Shown: positions 22,525 to 32,778 of the stretch, piece by piece | Numbering within the stretch: position 1 is the first letter of the stretch | Layout of the letters: each line of letters begins with the position of its first letter | DNA from: Thermothelomyces thermophilus ATCC 42464 | Taxonomy: Eukaryota; Ascomycota; Sordariomycetes; Sordariales; Chaetomiaceae | Length of the DNA stretch: 64,000 nucleotides | NCBI RefSeq assembly: GCF_000226095.1 | Contig: NC_016473.1 | Coordinates: 2,108,001 to 2,172,000, forward strand | Direction of reading: 5' to 3' | The notes under the pieces: model-generated | What the model saw: the letters and a program-made list of their open reading frames with translations, nothing else | Told to the model about the DNA's origin: nothing | Databases searched by the model: none | Made by a program: the position numbers and the translations under genes

Positions 22525-23191
22525 TCCCCGCTCGGAATACAGAATGAGGGAACCGATGACAAGTACGAGAAAATACGGGAACAGCAAATAAATGCTCAAG
22601 CTGCCATCACTTGAGGTATTTTCCATATTTCAAACAGTTTTGTTCGAACTTTACAGATTTGTTTTCAGGCTCCCCGTGAGGATGCAATTACTTTTATCTC
22701 ACTTTCCCGCTCCTCCTTTACTAGTACTTCTCTCCCCAGGGATCCCACTCAATCCGCACCCGACGACAAGCCTCCGTAACCCTTGCATGCCCCTCTCTTT
22801 TGGATCACTCTTGGCGTGGCGATGGGGGAGCCTCCGTCGCAGGATTCTCAAGGATTCCAGGCTGTTTTTGTGACCCATTACTAACGCTGACACAGCCTTG
22901 TCCGCATTCTGTCAATTTTTGGGCAGCGCTGCTTCGCATCTGGCCCTGAGCAAAGTTGGGTGTCTACTGCGTAGCAATCTCTGCTTAATATCGAGCTTAC
23001 TGGTATTCCTTCTCCCACGACGGTGTCATTGTCCCTTAGTGTAGGGTCCTGTCCCCTTGTAACGGTCGACCCACCTAAGGGTGTAAGTTACGTCATGTTT
23101 CATATATACACTAGCCATTCGTATTCAGGCACCAATTGCATAGCACTGATAGCAGTGGTGTGGAGGTGCATGTTCTCTCAAGTGCTGTCCT

Positions 23192-23258
23192 GTAATCCGT
23201 ACTTGAAACATAACTACACTAGCATAAAAACTACACTCATGCAGTGTGTACGGATTAC
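23192..23258. repeat. Small hairpin with perfect GTAATCCGTAC/GTACGGATTAC arms
   Basis: Perfect 11-bp inverted repeats at 23192-23202 and 23248-23258 enclose 45 bp. The arm sequence is the same as in the hairpin 700 bp to the left. Confidence 0.65.
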
Positions 23259-24215
23259 TGTACGAAGTGCACGAGTCGGCGCTTGACCCATGATGCTCGC
23301 ATGTATGGTGGAAATGGCGACCAAGACATGCATCGGTTGGCGGCCGCTGCACTGCCCCCCAACACTAGACTAGCTATCGAACGCTGGTGCAGCACTGTGC
23401 ATACTGCTCGATGCAAAAAAGCCCTTCACCTGCAGTTGGTCCTGCGTTTTACGTTTTGCGTTTTGCGTTTCCAGTTGTCGGTGTGTGCTCGAGACCCTGC
23501 TTGGGTCCCCAAAAAACACTTATCGGGGGAGACCCTGGTACTTCGTCCTGCAGGGGCCAAAAGGAACACACGGCTTGGGGCCCGGGCCTAACTAGCTGGA
23601 CCAGCGTGGCCTCGCCAGGCTGGATACCTCAGGTCGTCTCTGACAACGGCAGGCTCGGTGCCCTGTGCCCCGTCCAATGGGACGTGGGGTTCCTGCTGGG
23701 CAGCTTGCATCTGGGCTTGGGCCGGGTCCGTATTCCAACAGACGAAATGTCCTTGCCAGCTTCATAGACTTGTGACAAGACACAAAACCCTTTCCCGCGG
23801 ACTTGCGGTTTCTTGCTTCAACCTCCTTTGTCGTCAGCGCAGTAGCCGGTTGCTGGCCGTCTTCTTTGCGCCTCCGAATCTCTCTGCACCGGCTGCTCAG
23901 AAAGCCTTCCAAGTTTGTTTTTTTCCACAAAGTCGTCGTCACCTTCGACCTCCGGCGCGCAAAGCCAAGACTTGACTGCCAAAGCCTCAGCTTTTAGACT
24001 TCCCGTCCCAAACCGACGCAAAACTCAGAGCCTCCCCTGCAACCGCCAGATTCGGAGCTGTGCCACGACTGGCTCGCAGAATCCCAACCTTTATTCAAAG
24101 ACGAGCGCACACACACACACACACGCATACGAACACATACACTGCTGTTTCTCTCGCTGCCTAGGTTGCAGAGCAGGAACCACGACCAGAGGCGCGTAAT
24201 CGGCACTCCGCGAAG

Positions 24216-27195
24216 ATGCCGGGTTTCGCAGAATCGTTTTGGTCAAACGACTACGCCGCAGGTAAGCCGACCCCCCCCCCCCCCAAAAAAAAAAAAAAAA
24301 AAAAAAAAAAAAGAAGAAGAAGAAGAAGAAGAAGAAGAAGGGGGTGACAGAGAAGGAATCTTTTCAGCGCTCGTATCACAACTAACTGAGTGCAAGGACT
24401 GGGCGTCCTGTTCGGCAAGCTACAGCAAGGCATCGTCGAGAACCGGCAGGTCCTGACGATTGCCCGCATGCGCGCCGAAGCCGAGGAGATCTACGGCCAG
24501 CGGCTTTCCGAGATCGCCCCTGCGGTCGACAAGATTCAAGGCGGGTTTGACCGCGACGATGGCGCCAGCGTGCGCAAGGCGTACGAGGGCGTACGAGCCG
24601 AGATGGAGGATGCGTCCAGGAACCACAAGAAGATTGCGCAAAACATCCGCGACTTGGTGGTGAATCCTTTCTCCCGCTGGTGCGAAGCCCACGAGGCCCG
24701 GATACAAGACTCGCAAGAGGAGCTGCAAGCGCGGATCAAAGCCCACGACAAGCAGGCCGAGACCGTCAAGAAGCTCAGGAGCAACTACTTCAACAAGTGC
24801 CGCCTCGTCGAGGACCTCGAGGAGGAGAACAAGCTGGCCTTCCAAGACCCCGAGTCGAGCCCAAAGCAGAACATCCCGGCCATCAAGGTCAATCAGGACC
24901 CCGCAGAAGAGGAAGAGCCGCTCGAGATTGGCGACGTGTTGTATACCCCAGAACAGGTCAAGAAGATGCTGTCGCACATGCTCGCGACCATCAAGATGGG
25001 CGAGACCAAGGTTCCCATCCTCGGGACGTACCAAAATACCTCTGCCGGCGCCGATATCGTGGAATACATCCAGCAGCACATGGGAGCCACCAGCGTGAGC
25101 CACGCCGAGAGGATCGGCCAGGACTTGGTCACTCACGGCTTCCTGCGCTTGGTCGGCAACGTGGGCAACACGTTCGCAAACAGCTCCAAGATGTTTTACC
25201 AATGGCGGCCCAAGGCCTTCGAGACGGCCGGCGTCCCGGAGAAGAAGGCGCTCGGGAGGACCTTCTCGATCCCCGTGGGCGGATCAGAGAGCGGTGACTC
25301 TCCGGTGGTTGGCACCGTGACCGAGTATTTGGCCAAGTGGGACGTCCTCAACACCTCGCGACCGAACGAGACGCCGGCCGAGCGCATGCGCCGGGAGGCC
25401 CGGGAGGCCGACGAGCGCTACAAGGTCGCGGTCCAGAAGCTGGACGAGATGCGCTGCGAGTTGGAGGAGGCGATCTACATGCACCTCAAGTTCCTCGAGC
25501 GCTGCGAGCTCGACCGGCTCAAGGCGATCAAGACGGTCATCCTGGACTTTTCCGGAACCATCAGCAATGTGATTCCGAGTCTTCAAGCCACCGTCGACAA
25601 CATGATGCTCTTCCAGGAGACGGTACAGCCGCTCGGGGACCTGCGCTACCTCCTGGAGAACTACCGCACGGGCAGCTTCATCCCCAAGGTTGTGGTCTAC
25701 GAGAACTACTACAACAAGGTTGACGACCAAACGTTTGGCGTGGACCTCGAGGCCCGCGCCAGGGCCGACCGGAAGCGGGTCCCCATCATCATCACCACCA
25801 TTCTTACCTACCTGGACCATCACTACCCTGATCTCGAGGGTGACGAAGCCCGGAGAGGGGTGTGGTTGGTGGACGTCCCGCTTTCCCAGACACACAAGCT
25901 GAGGGCCAAGGTCAACAACGGACAACCGCCCGCACTTGAAATGTTTGCCGAATTTGATATACCCACGGTCGCCAGCCTCCTGAAGCTCTACCTCCTCGAA
26001 CTTCCCGGTATGTCCCGCTGCTCGTCGGCAAGAGTGGCTAGATAGAGAGAGCATACACTAACAACAGGTGCCAGATTCCCTCGTCTCCTCGCACGTCTAC
26101 GAAATCATCCGGACCATCTACAATAGTCCGGCAACGGAGGGGGGTGATGCTGCGCGCATTCCTGTCCTGCAGCAGACCCTTTCCCAGCTACGCCTCACCA
26201 ACATCGCGACGCTTGATGCTTGCATGAACCACTTCACGCGCTTGATCGACCTCACGTCGGCAGACGAAGAATACGTTCAGAAGCTAGCGACTACCCTCGC
26301 CCCCTGCATCCTGCGTCCTCGCACCGAGACGTCGCTCACCATGGAAGAGAAGCACGCCTATCGCCTGATCCGGGATCTCTTTGCGCACAAGGACGCCATC
26401 TTCAATGAGCTGAAGCGCCTGTCGACCATGAACGCGTCTGGCTCTGGCAAGGGTAACCAGGGCCGGCCACGTGCAATCTCCACCGACGAGAGCAACCGAA
26501 AGGCGCACATGGAGGAGCGCAACCGGGCAATCCTGGAGAAGGCGAGCGGTAGCCGGAGCCGGGCGACCTCGCCGGCCCCGAGCCCCCGTGCCCACCGCCG
26601 CGACAGGAGCGTCGGCGGACCCGAGACCCGGTTCCCCATCTCGACGAGCAACATCTCCAGCCCGACCAGCGAGCACAGAAAGCGCACCAGCCTCGGCCCT
26701 AACCTCCCCAAGCGGACCAGCCTCGAGGTCCCGGGTGAGTCGGACGCCAGCATCGGCCTGAGCCACCCGTCCGACGGCAACTTCATCATGAACGGCGTCA
26801 GCGCGACCGTGGCGGCATCATCATCATCATCTGCTGCTGCCGCCGCCGCCTCTGCCGCCTCCGCAACCCCGGCAACGCCGCCGTCCACCTCGGCCGCAAC
26901 GGCGACGGACCCGCAACTGGCCAAGGTCGCCGCCGCCGCCGGGGGGCAGGAGGGCACGGTGGAGAAGCGCAACAGCCTGGGGCGGAGCGGCGCCCGCTTC
27001 GGGTCCGGCCGGCGCGTGACGCCCGCGGCCTCGGCGGCCGCGCGGACGGCCGCGCCTCCGCCGCACCACCAGCATACGGGGAGCGGATCCCAGTCGTCCT
27101 CACAGGCGCAGGACCACCAGCAGCAACAGCAAGGCGGTGCCCGCCATGCGCATCAACATAGTGTCACGCTCGTGGACGCGCCCATGGACGATTGA
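24216..27195 (+). CDS. RGD2: Rgd2-type Rho GTPase-activating protein (F-BAR, DEP, RhoGAP)
   Basis: Three exons: 24216-24261, 24397-26007 and 26075-27195, for 925 residues. It opens MPGFAESFWSNDYAAGLGVL, the start of an F-BAR domain (about 1-185) whose last helices (about 330-425) lie after an inserted DEP domain (about 218-288, LGTYQNTSAGADIVEYIQQH). This interleaved order is that of yeast Rgd2, a GAP for Cdc42 and Rho5 at the cell cortex. The RhoGAP domain spans about 460-660; the splice at 26008-26074 rebuilds LKLYLLELPDSLVSSHVYE. The nearer AG at 26067 would break the frame, and the one at 26074 keeps it. The segment that should carry the arginine finger reads GVWLVDVP. The C-terminal 250 residues are Ser/Ala/Pro-rich and probably disordered, ending near a Gln/His stretch. 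Intron 1 contains 14 C, 28 A and a run of AAG triplets. Confidence 0.88.
24271..24340. repeat. Homopolymer and AAG tract inside RGD2 intron 1
   Basis: Fourteen C (24271-24284), then 28 A (24285-24312), then nine or so AAG/GAA triplets to 24340, all within the 135-nt first intron. The branch site ACTAAC lies at 24381-24386. Confidence 0.9.
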
Positions 27196-28277
27196 TGATG
27201 ATGGTTTTCATCGGGCGGGCGGGTTCCGTCATGTCGTGATGATGGATGGATGGAGATATGCATAGACGAAATGATGCGATCGATGCGATCCTGTGACGCT
27301 CCGAGAGAGTTGTCATTCTACCAAGGAGAGGACGTGTAGTACCGGAGAAGAAGGACAAGAAGAAAAGACATGATATCATGATGGCTAGCTAGCGTGCGGG
27401 CGGGAGCGAGCGAGCTGGGGCGGTTGGGTTGCTATGTATCTCTCTGTCTGTTCCACACATATCCTGTATCGGTTTTTTTTTTTTTCTTCTCTCAGGAGAT
27501 GTTGGCCTTCCCTCTGTTCCTTTGCCAAGATGATGACGTCCTTCCCAAGTCTCCTGCCCTCTCTGTCTGAGAGTTCGTTCAGGCTGGCGCTGCGTTTGTG
27601 GTCGACTGCTGAGAAGTTCGTGGGCTAAGTTGTTTGGCTTTTTGCAAGGGCGGTAAGTCGGTATGACTCCGTCTCATTGACGGGCAACCTATTTTGACTT
27701 GGCAATTCCCTTCCGGCGTTGCGCCGCTAGGTGAAAGTTGTGCAAAGCAGGTATGTTACATAGCTCATCCCAAGCTGCGCCGAAGCTCTTGCAGATGCGC
27801 TTTCTAGCCTCGGCGAACAGAAAAACACAGATGGTTGATCCAGGGGCAATTCCTTTTTTGAGTCACGCCGTGCTGACCTTTTTGTCCGTCCTCATCCTCG
27901 TCTCCACACATCCGTCCTCGAACTCGTGCGTTTCTCCTACTCTCCTCGACTCCATCGTGTAAGCAGAGGCCGTCCTCCTCGGGCTTTGTGTTGTTCGGAA
28001 GTCACCAACCCAATGCCACGCACAATCTCAAGCGTCAATCGCCGGGTTATAAAACGGTTGCGACACCTCTCTCCTTCCAAGATGTCTGAGGAACAGAAAC
28101 AACAACACTCTTCCGCCTCACCAAGGCAGCATACCTCCCTCTGTACCCTAGACGTTTTAAGCGGTAGCGCATTCCTTTGTGACAACGCTGACACCCCACG
28201 TCTCACTCACATATCCCATTCGTTCTCCTTCACACGACTCATCTGCCCAATTGACGAGGATACACCACCACCGCACA
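27196..28277. other. Intergenic between RGD2 and rvt
   Basis: About 1.1 kb with GATG/CGATG-type simple repeats near 27195-27290 and a T-run near 27473-27484. The last few hundred bases are pyrimidine-rich and CACC-rich, ending in ACCACCACCGCACA before the rvt ATG, as in many fungal leaders. Confidence 0.55.
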
Positions 28278-30917
28278 ATGGCTTCTACCGACATCCTGTC
28301 ACAGACGCTGTCGTCCATCACAACCATCAAGCTCGAGCAGCTACAGAAGCAAAAGGAAGCGTACAAGACGAAGAAGCGCGCCCTCCATGAGGATGTCGCC
28401 GCCGAGCGCGACACGGCCAAGAGAACCAGGAAGCTGCTCAAGGGGTACGAGGAACTCCGGTCTCTCGGACTCCAAAACAGCCCGACACTGTCGAGCCTGG
28501 ACGAGTTCCTCGACCAGGCCGAGTACGATCCGTCCGTCAGCGAGCCCCTGCTGAAAGAGTACGAGGCCGAGGTGCGCCACTACATGGACGCCCTCACCAA
28601 CAGATACGAGTTCGCCTCGCTCTACGGCAAGCTCGTGGAGGAGTGGATCGCGTCGGGCAGCAGCGACGCGGACGCCGCCGATGGCTCCGACGTCGTCGTC
28701 GTCGGCCGCGAGGAGATGCACCAGCAGCGCGCCACCTGGGAGGCGTACGTGTTCGAGGCCAAGGAGACGGACGGCACGGCCATCAAGGCGTACCTCGACG
28801 ACGTGTTCTCGTCCAAGGAGGCCAAGCGGGCCCTGGACGACGTCAGAAAGAGCTTTGAGTCGTGGCAGAAAGAGTGGAAGAATCGGGTCCACTTCGACGA
28901 GAGCACGCTCGAGGCCGCCATCGCGGGCATGCTGCGGAGCGACATCCTGACGGAGGAAAAGCGGACGACCCTGAGGGACTTCAAGACGAACAAGGTGGTC
29001 CTCGCCGAGATCGCCGACGTGCTCAACATGCGCATGTCGGCCATCGCAACCTGGACCTGGGGCGCTCCTCTCGTCGTGGAGCAGCGCCGGAACCTCAACG
29101 GCCGGTACCGCTTCTACACGGACGAGGACCTACTGCACTCCATCTTTGTCTACTACGTGGGCCTGCAGTGGGCGGTGCAACTCCGCGGCGCACTCATGGG
29201 CTTTATCGAGAGAGAGGGCGTCTGGAAACCCGACACCAAGCTCATCTCCAAGGCGGATGCCCGTCGCCGCCACTTCTTTCTTGACACGACCACCCTTCTC
29301 CATCCGAAGTCCGTCCAGGCAGCGCGAGACTCTCACTTCCGCCGGATTCTCCTTGACCAACTGCCTACGTCGGTTGACGAGGTCAGGGGCTCGTACGGCA
29401 GTCTCGGAGACGAAGAGGGCGACAACAAGCCGAGCCACGTCGCCGTGGTCCAGGACCTTCTGCATCGGCTCCAGACCGAGATTATCATGCGGACGAAACT
29501 GGGGAGCGACGTTACCGTCATCCGCTCCGACTTCAAGTGGTTCGGCCCATCGCTCCCGCACTCCACCATCTTTGCCGTTGTCGAATATTTCGGCGTGCAG
29601 GCGGAGTGGATCGACTTCTTCCGGCGAGTGCTCGAGACGGACTTGAAGTTCAAGCAGGACCCGCCGGATACTGCTGCGCGGACCCGGAAGCGCGGAACGC
29701 TCATTTCGACCCCCCTGGCCGACTTCTTCTCCGAGTCCATCCTGTTCTGCCTCGACTACGCCGTCAACCAGCAGGCGTCCGGTACGCGCTTATATCGCCT
29801 GCACGATGACATGTGGCTCTGGGGCAGCTCCGACGCTTGCGGCAAGGCGTGGAGTATCGTCACAAGGTTCGCCGATATTATGGGCCTCGAGCTTAACGCG
29901 GACAAGACGGGCTCTGCGCTCATCGTGGCGAAGAAGAACACGGCCGCATCCACAGCCTCGTCGGGCTCGCTTCCCCAAGGCGACGTGAAATGGGGGTTTC
30001 TGAAGCTGGATCCTGCCACCGGCCGCTTCCTGATTGACCAGGAAGAAGTGGATAAGCACGTCAACGAATTGCGCCGGCAGCTGTCCGCCTGCCGGAGCGT
30101 GCTGGACTACATCCAGGCGTGGAACATTTACGGCCACCGCTTCTTCTCCAACAACTTTGGTAGGCCGGCCCACTGCTACGGCCGCGCCCACATCGACAGC
30201 ATGCTGGCGACCTTCAAGCGCATCCAGACCGCGCTCTTCCCCGACCACCCGGGAGGCGTCGTCGAGTATCTGAAGCGCACAATTTCCTCCCGCTTCGGCA
30301 TCCCCATATCCGACATACCCGACGGCTACCTCTACTGGCCCTCCTCGATGGGTGGTCTTGGCCTGCAGAACCCCTTCGTCTTCCTCCTCGTCAACCGCCG
30401 GGAGGTGACCGAGGATCCAGAGAAGCTCATGGATGAGTACCTCGAAGCGGAGGAGCTCGCCTACGCGCGCGCCAAGGCCCGCTTCGAAGGTGACCTCTCC
30501 TTTTCTTCTTCTGACGAAGACGACGCCGCACCCCGGAACTACACAACCTTGGACGCCGATACCTGGCGCAACAAGCCCGAGTTCGCGGACCTGCAGAGCG
30601 AACCCTTCATGTCGCTGGCCGAGTACACCCGCTACCGCGAGCGGACCGTCGGGCGTCTCGGCGACGTCTACCGCAAGCTGATCGGCGAGCCGGAGGAGAC
30701 GTTGCTCGAACCCAGTGGCGAGATCGCCGCAGTGTTTGTTGCCCAGAAGAGGTTGGTGAAGTGGGACGAACTGAGCCCCTACGAAAAGTGGGTCGTGCAG
30801 CTGTATCACAAGGACATGATCGGCCGCTTCGGAGGCATTGACGTGGTAGACCAGGGCCTGCTGCCCGCCGGACTGATTGGGATGTTGCGTCAGAGTCGCT
30901 TCCGCTGGCAGGAGTGA
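28278..30917 (+). CDS. rvt: RVT: single-copy domesticated reverse-transcriptase-related protein
   Basis: A single uninterrupted exon of 879 residues. Residues 1-60 are a charged helical coiled-coil-like region starting MASTDILSQTLSSITTIKLE. The polymerase core follows: motif A with Asp418 in IRSDFKWFG, motif B RGTLISTPLADFF (472-484), motif C LHDDM with Asp510-Asp511, motif D GLELNADKTG (536-545) and an E-like KWGFLKLD (571-578). All three catalytic Asp are present. There is no endonuclease, RNase H, gag or LTR around it, and the frame is intact with codon use like its neighbours. This matches the rvt genes of fungi and some other eukaryotes: host genes distinct from known retroelements, polymerising NTPs/dNTPs in vitro, with unknown cell role. 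The C-terminal 250 residues (YLYWPSSMGGLGLQNPF and beyond) are typical of fungal rvt. I chose ATG 28278; the frame is open 33 codons upstream but not protein-like. Confidence 0.88.
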   Translation: MASTDILSQTLSSITTIKLEQLQKQKEAYKTKKRALHEDVAAERDTAKRTRKLLKGYEELRSLGLQNSPTLSSLDEFLDQAEYDPSVSEPLLKEYEAEVRHYMDALTNRYEFASLYGKLVEEWIASGSSDADAADGSDVVVVGREEMHQQRATWEAYVFEAKETDGTAIKAYLDDVFSSKEAKRALDDVRKSFESWQKEWKNRVHFDESTLEAAIAGMLRSDILTEEKRTTLRDFKTNKVVLAEIADVLNMRMSAIATWTWGAPLVVEQRRNLNGRYRFYTDEDLLHSIFVYYVGLQWAVQLRGALMGFIEREGVWKPDTKLISKADARRRHFFLDTTTLLHPKSVQAARDSHFRRILLDQLPTSVDEVRGSYGSLGDEEGDNKPSHVAVVQDLLHRLQTEIIMRTKLGSDVTVIRSDFKWFGPSLPHSTIFAVVEYFGVQAEWIDFFRRVLETDLKFKQDPPDTAARTRKRGTLISTPLADFFSESILFCLDYAVNQQASGTRLYRLHDDMWLWGSSDACGKAWSIVTRFADIMGLELNADKTGSALIVAKKNTAASTASSGSLPQGDVKWGFLKLDPATGRFLIDQEEVDKHVNELRRQLSACRSVLDYIQAWNIYGHRFFSNNFGRPAHCYGRAHIDSMLATFKRIQTALFPDHPGGVVEYLKRTISSRFGIPISDIPDGYLYWPSSMGGLGLQNPFVFLLVNRREVTEDPEKLMDEYLEAEELAYARAKARFEGDLSFSSSDEDDAAPRNYTTLDADTWRNKPEFADLQSEPFMSLAEYTRYRERTVGRLGDVYRKLIGEPEETLLEPSGEIAAVFVAQKRLVKWDELSPYEKWVVQLYHKDMIGRFGGIDVVDQGLLPAGLIGMLRQSRFRWQE

Positions 30918-31968
30918 GTGAGGGAAGAAAAACGGACGCGGAGGATCTTTAGCTTTAGTTTGCCTTCATGTATTTGCAAAGTCTAATATTAGAGTATTAG
31001 TTCCTTCCTTGGCGTTTTGAGGAAAGAAATTCGTGTATTCAATAGATCGATACACCCCTCATATGACACCCGAGTGAGCGAACATACTAGGGATCTGAAT
31101 CCGTGCCCGAGGTTCCGTTTATGAGACTTAATTATAGTGGCGCTCCGGGGTTGTAATCGGCGCTCGTACAAGGAGCGTAGATATTAATTCTCCGCTAAGT
31201 GGCTTTGGCCGTATAAGTCGACTTTAATGCTGCTGTGGACTGCAAGCCATGCAAAGGGCGCCGACGTCAAGTTCGGTCTCGCACGACGAGAAGGCGCGAA
31301 TCCGGTGTGCGAAGAAGAAAATCGTTTCACTGTTGGGCACGTGGGTTTGACAATTGTTAACGACGGCCCAAATGCACCTTCCCATAATGTTAGATAATTA
31401 TTAATACCCACAGCACGCAAGGCAGCCAAAGTTAACCCCCGTCCCGAGTGTTAGCTACAGCGAGCTGTTTTAGCAAGAGGAAAGATTTACTCCCTCTGTT
31501 TTGGGACTCACCCGCATAGCGATACCTTTGATAGGGGCAGGAGAAGCACGAGAAATATCAGGAACGTCATCTTTCTAATAGCTTTAAGGTCTCGTTGAAT
31601 CCGGCGCCGATCGAGTCACCTGACTAGATGAATTATTTAATTAATTATTCTCAGTTCGCAAATCAAACAAAGTGCACGAAATCAAAGCCGTTTCCCGCTC
31701 TTCTGTTCCGCCCTATTCCTTCCTCTCAATTATCCTGACCAAGTCGAGTAATGTGACGTCAGACTGTAGTTGTTTCGCGTTTCTCACTAATTTCTTACCA
31801 TCACCAGCCTAGAGTAACTTGCGGCCCATTTCGTAACCCTGCCTTTTCGGTAATTAATAATACTGCGTAGCTCCCAGGCGACTGACAACCGCAGCATTTG
31901 AGCTATTAATTACCCAAATTCAAATTTGCCCACCTTACCGATTGCATTTGCTCCATCATCTGGATAGA
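30918..31968. other. AT-rich intergenic region
   Basis: About 1 kb, visibly AT-richer than the genes on both sides (ATTATTTAATTAATTATT near 31631-31650). No coding frame seen. The composition fits RIP-altered repeat remnants, but I could not recognise the source. Confidence 0.5.
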
Positions 31969-32778
31969 ATGGGACTGAAGAAGCGCAGACGTACCAGCAA
32001 CGCCAAATCCAAGTCGTTGCCAAAGGCAACAAAAGAGCCGGAGCGTAAAGGAACAAAGACGCCCTCCTCAACCCGAACGCGCGCCCGCGGGCCCACCATC
32101 AGAGCCCCCTTCACCCCTTACCCACCGTCCAAGGTCTACCGCCTCATCGAGCCGGGCCCCGTCCTGCTCGTCTCGACGGGCCCGGCGCCGTCCCCGGCCG
32201 GCAGCCCCAGCGGTGACGACAGCTCCACTCCCTCCTCCTCCTCCTCCTCCTCGGCGGCGGCGGTGGCGGCGGCGTACGACATCAACCTGATGACGATGGG
32301 CTTCCACATGATGCTGCAGCACGGGTCGCCGCCCCTGGTGGCGGCGTGCATCGGGCCCTGGGACGCGACCTACGCGCGGCTGCGGGCGACGCGGGAATGC
32401 GTGCTGGCGGTGCCGAGCGTCGAGATGGCGCAGACGGCGGTGGACATTGGCAACTGCAGCGCGGCCGAAGACGGCATGACAAACAAGTTTGAGAGGTTCG
32501 GCCTCGCCGCGCTGCCCGCGGAGAGGGTGGGCGCGCCGCTGGTGGGCGGGGAGCATGTGATTGCCAACGTGGAGTGCGTGGTCGAGGACGACGCGATGGT
32601 GGACAAGTACGGCCTGTGGGTGTTGAGGGTCGTCAAGGCGTGGGCCAATCCGGCGTTGATGCCGGGCCAGGGCGGGAGGATGTTCCATCACAGGGGGGAT
32701 GGCACGTTCAGCGTGGATGGCGAGGAGGTGTTGGACCTCAGGGAGAGGATGGTCAAGTGGAAAATGTTCCAGGATTGA
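31969..32778 (+). CDS. Flavin-reductase-like (FMN-binding split-barrel) protein
   Basis: A single-exon 269-residue protein starting MGLKKRRRTSNAKSKSLPKA. The first 50 residues are strongly basic (possible nuclear or mitochondrial-type targeting, undecided). The body begins at PYPPSKVYRLIEPGPVLLVS and has the DIM6/NTAB flavin reductase pattern: INLMTMGFHMMLQHGSPPLV, then GPWDATYARLRATRECVLAV and NKFERFGLAALPAERVGAPL. These proteins bind FMN and often reduce flavins or act with partner oxygenases; the substrate here is unknown. A Pro/Ser/Ala-rich insert (about 75-102) splits the first strands. The coding part is very GC-rich, while both flanks are AT-rich. Confidence 0.8.
   Translation: MGLKKRRRTSNAKSKSLPKATKEPERKGTKTPSSTRTRARGPTIRAPFTPYPPSKVYRLIEPGPVLLVSTGPAPSPAGSPSGDDSSTPSSSSSSSAAAVAAAYDINLMTMGFHMMLQHGSPPLVAACIGPWDATYARLRATRECVLAVPSVEMAQTAVDIGNCSAAEDGMTNKFERFGLAALPAERVGAPLVGGEHVIANVECVVEDDAMVDKYGLWVLRVVKAWANPALMPGQGGRMFHHRGDGTFSVDGEEVLDLRERMVKWKMFQD

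Larger units (their letters stand above)
22293..24215. other. Divergent intergenic region with small hairpins
   Basis: About 1.9 kb between the divergent dipeptidase and RhoGAP genes. It carries two short inverted repeats based on GTAATCCGTAC (separate entries) and an (AC)n tract near 24107-24124 in the likely RhoGAP 5' UTR. No coding frame is convincing. Confidence 0.55.

Noticed and set aside
28278-30917. Reading the RT-domain gene as part of a retrotransposon
   Set aside because: No terminal repeats, gag, integrase, RNase H or endonuclease parts in the flanks, and the protein has the rvt-specific N- and C-terminal regions.
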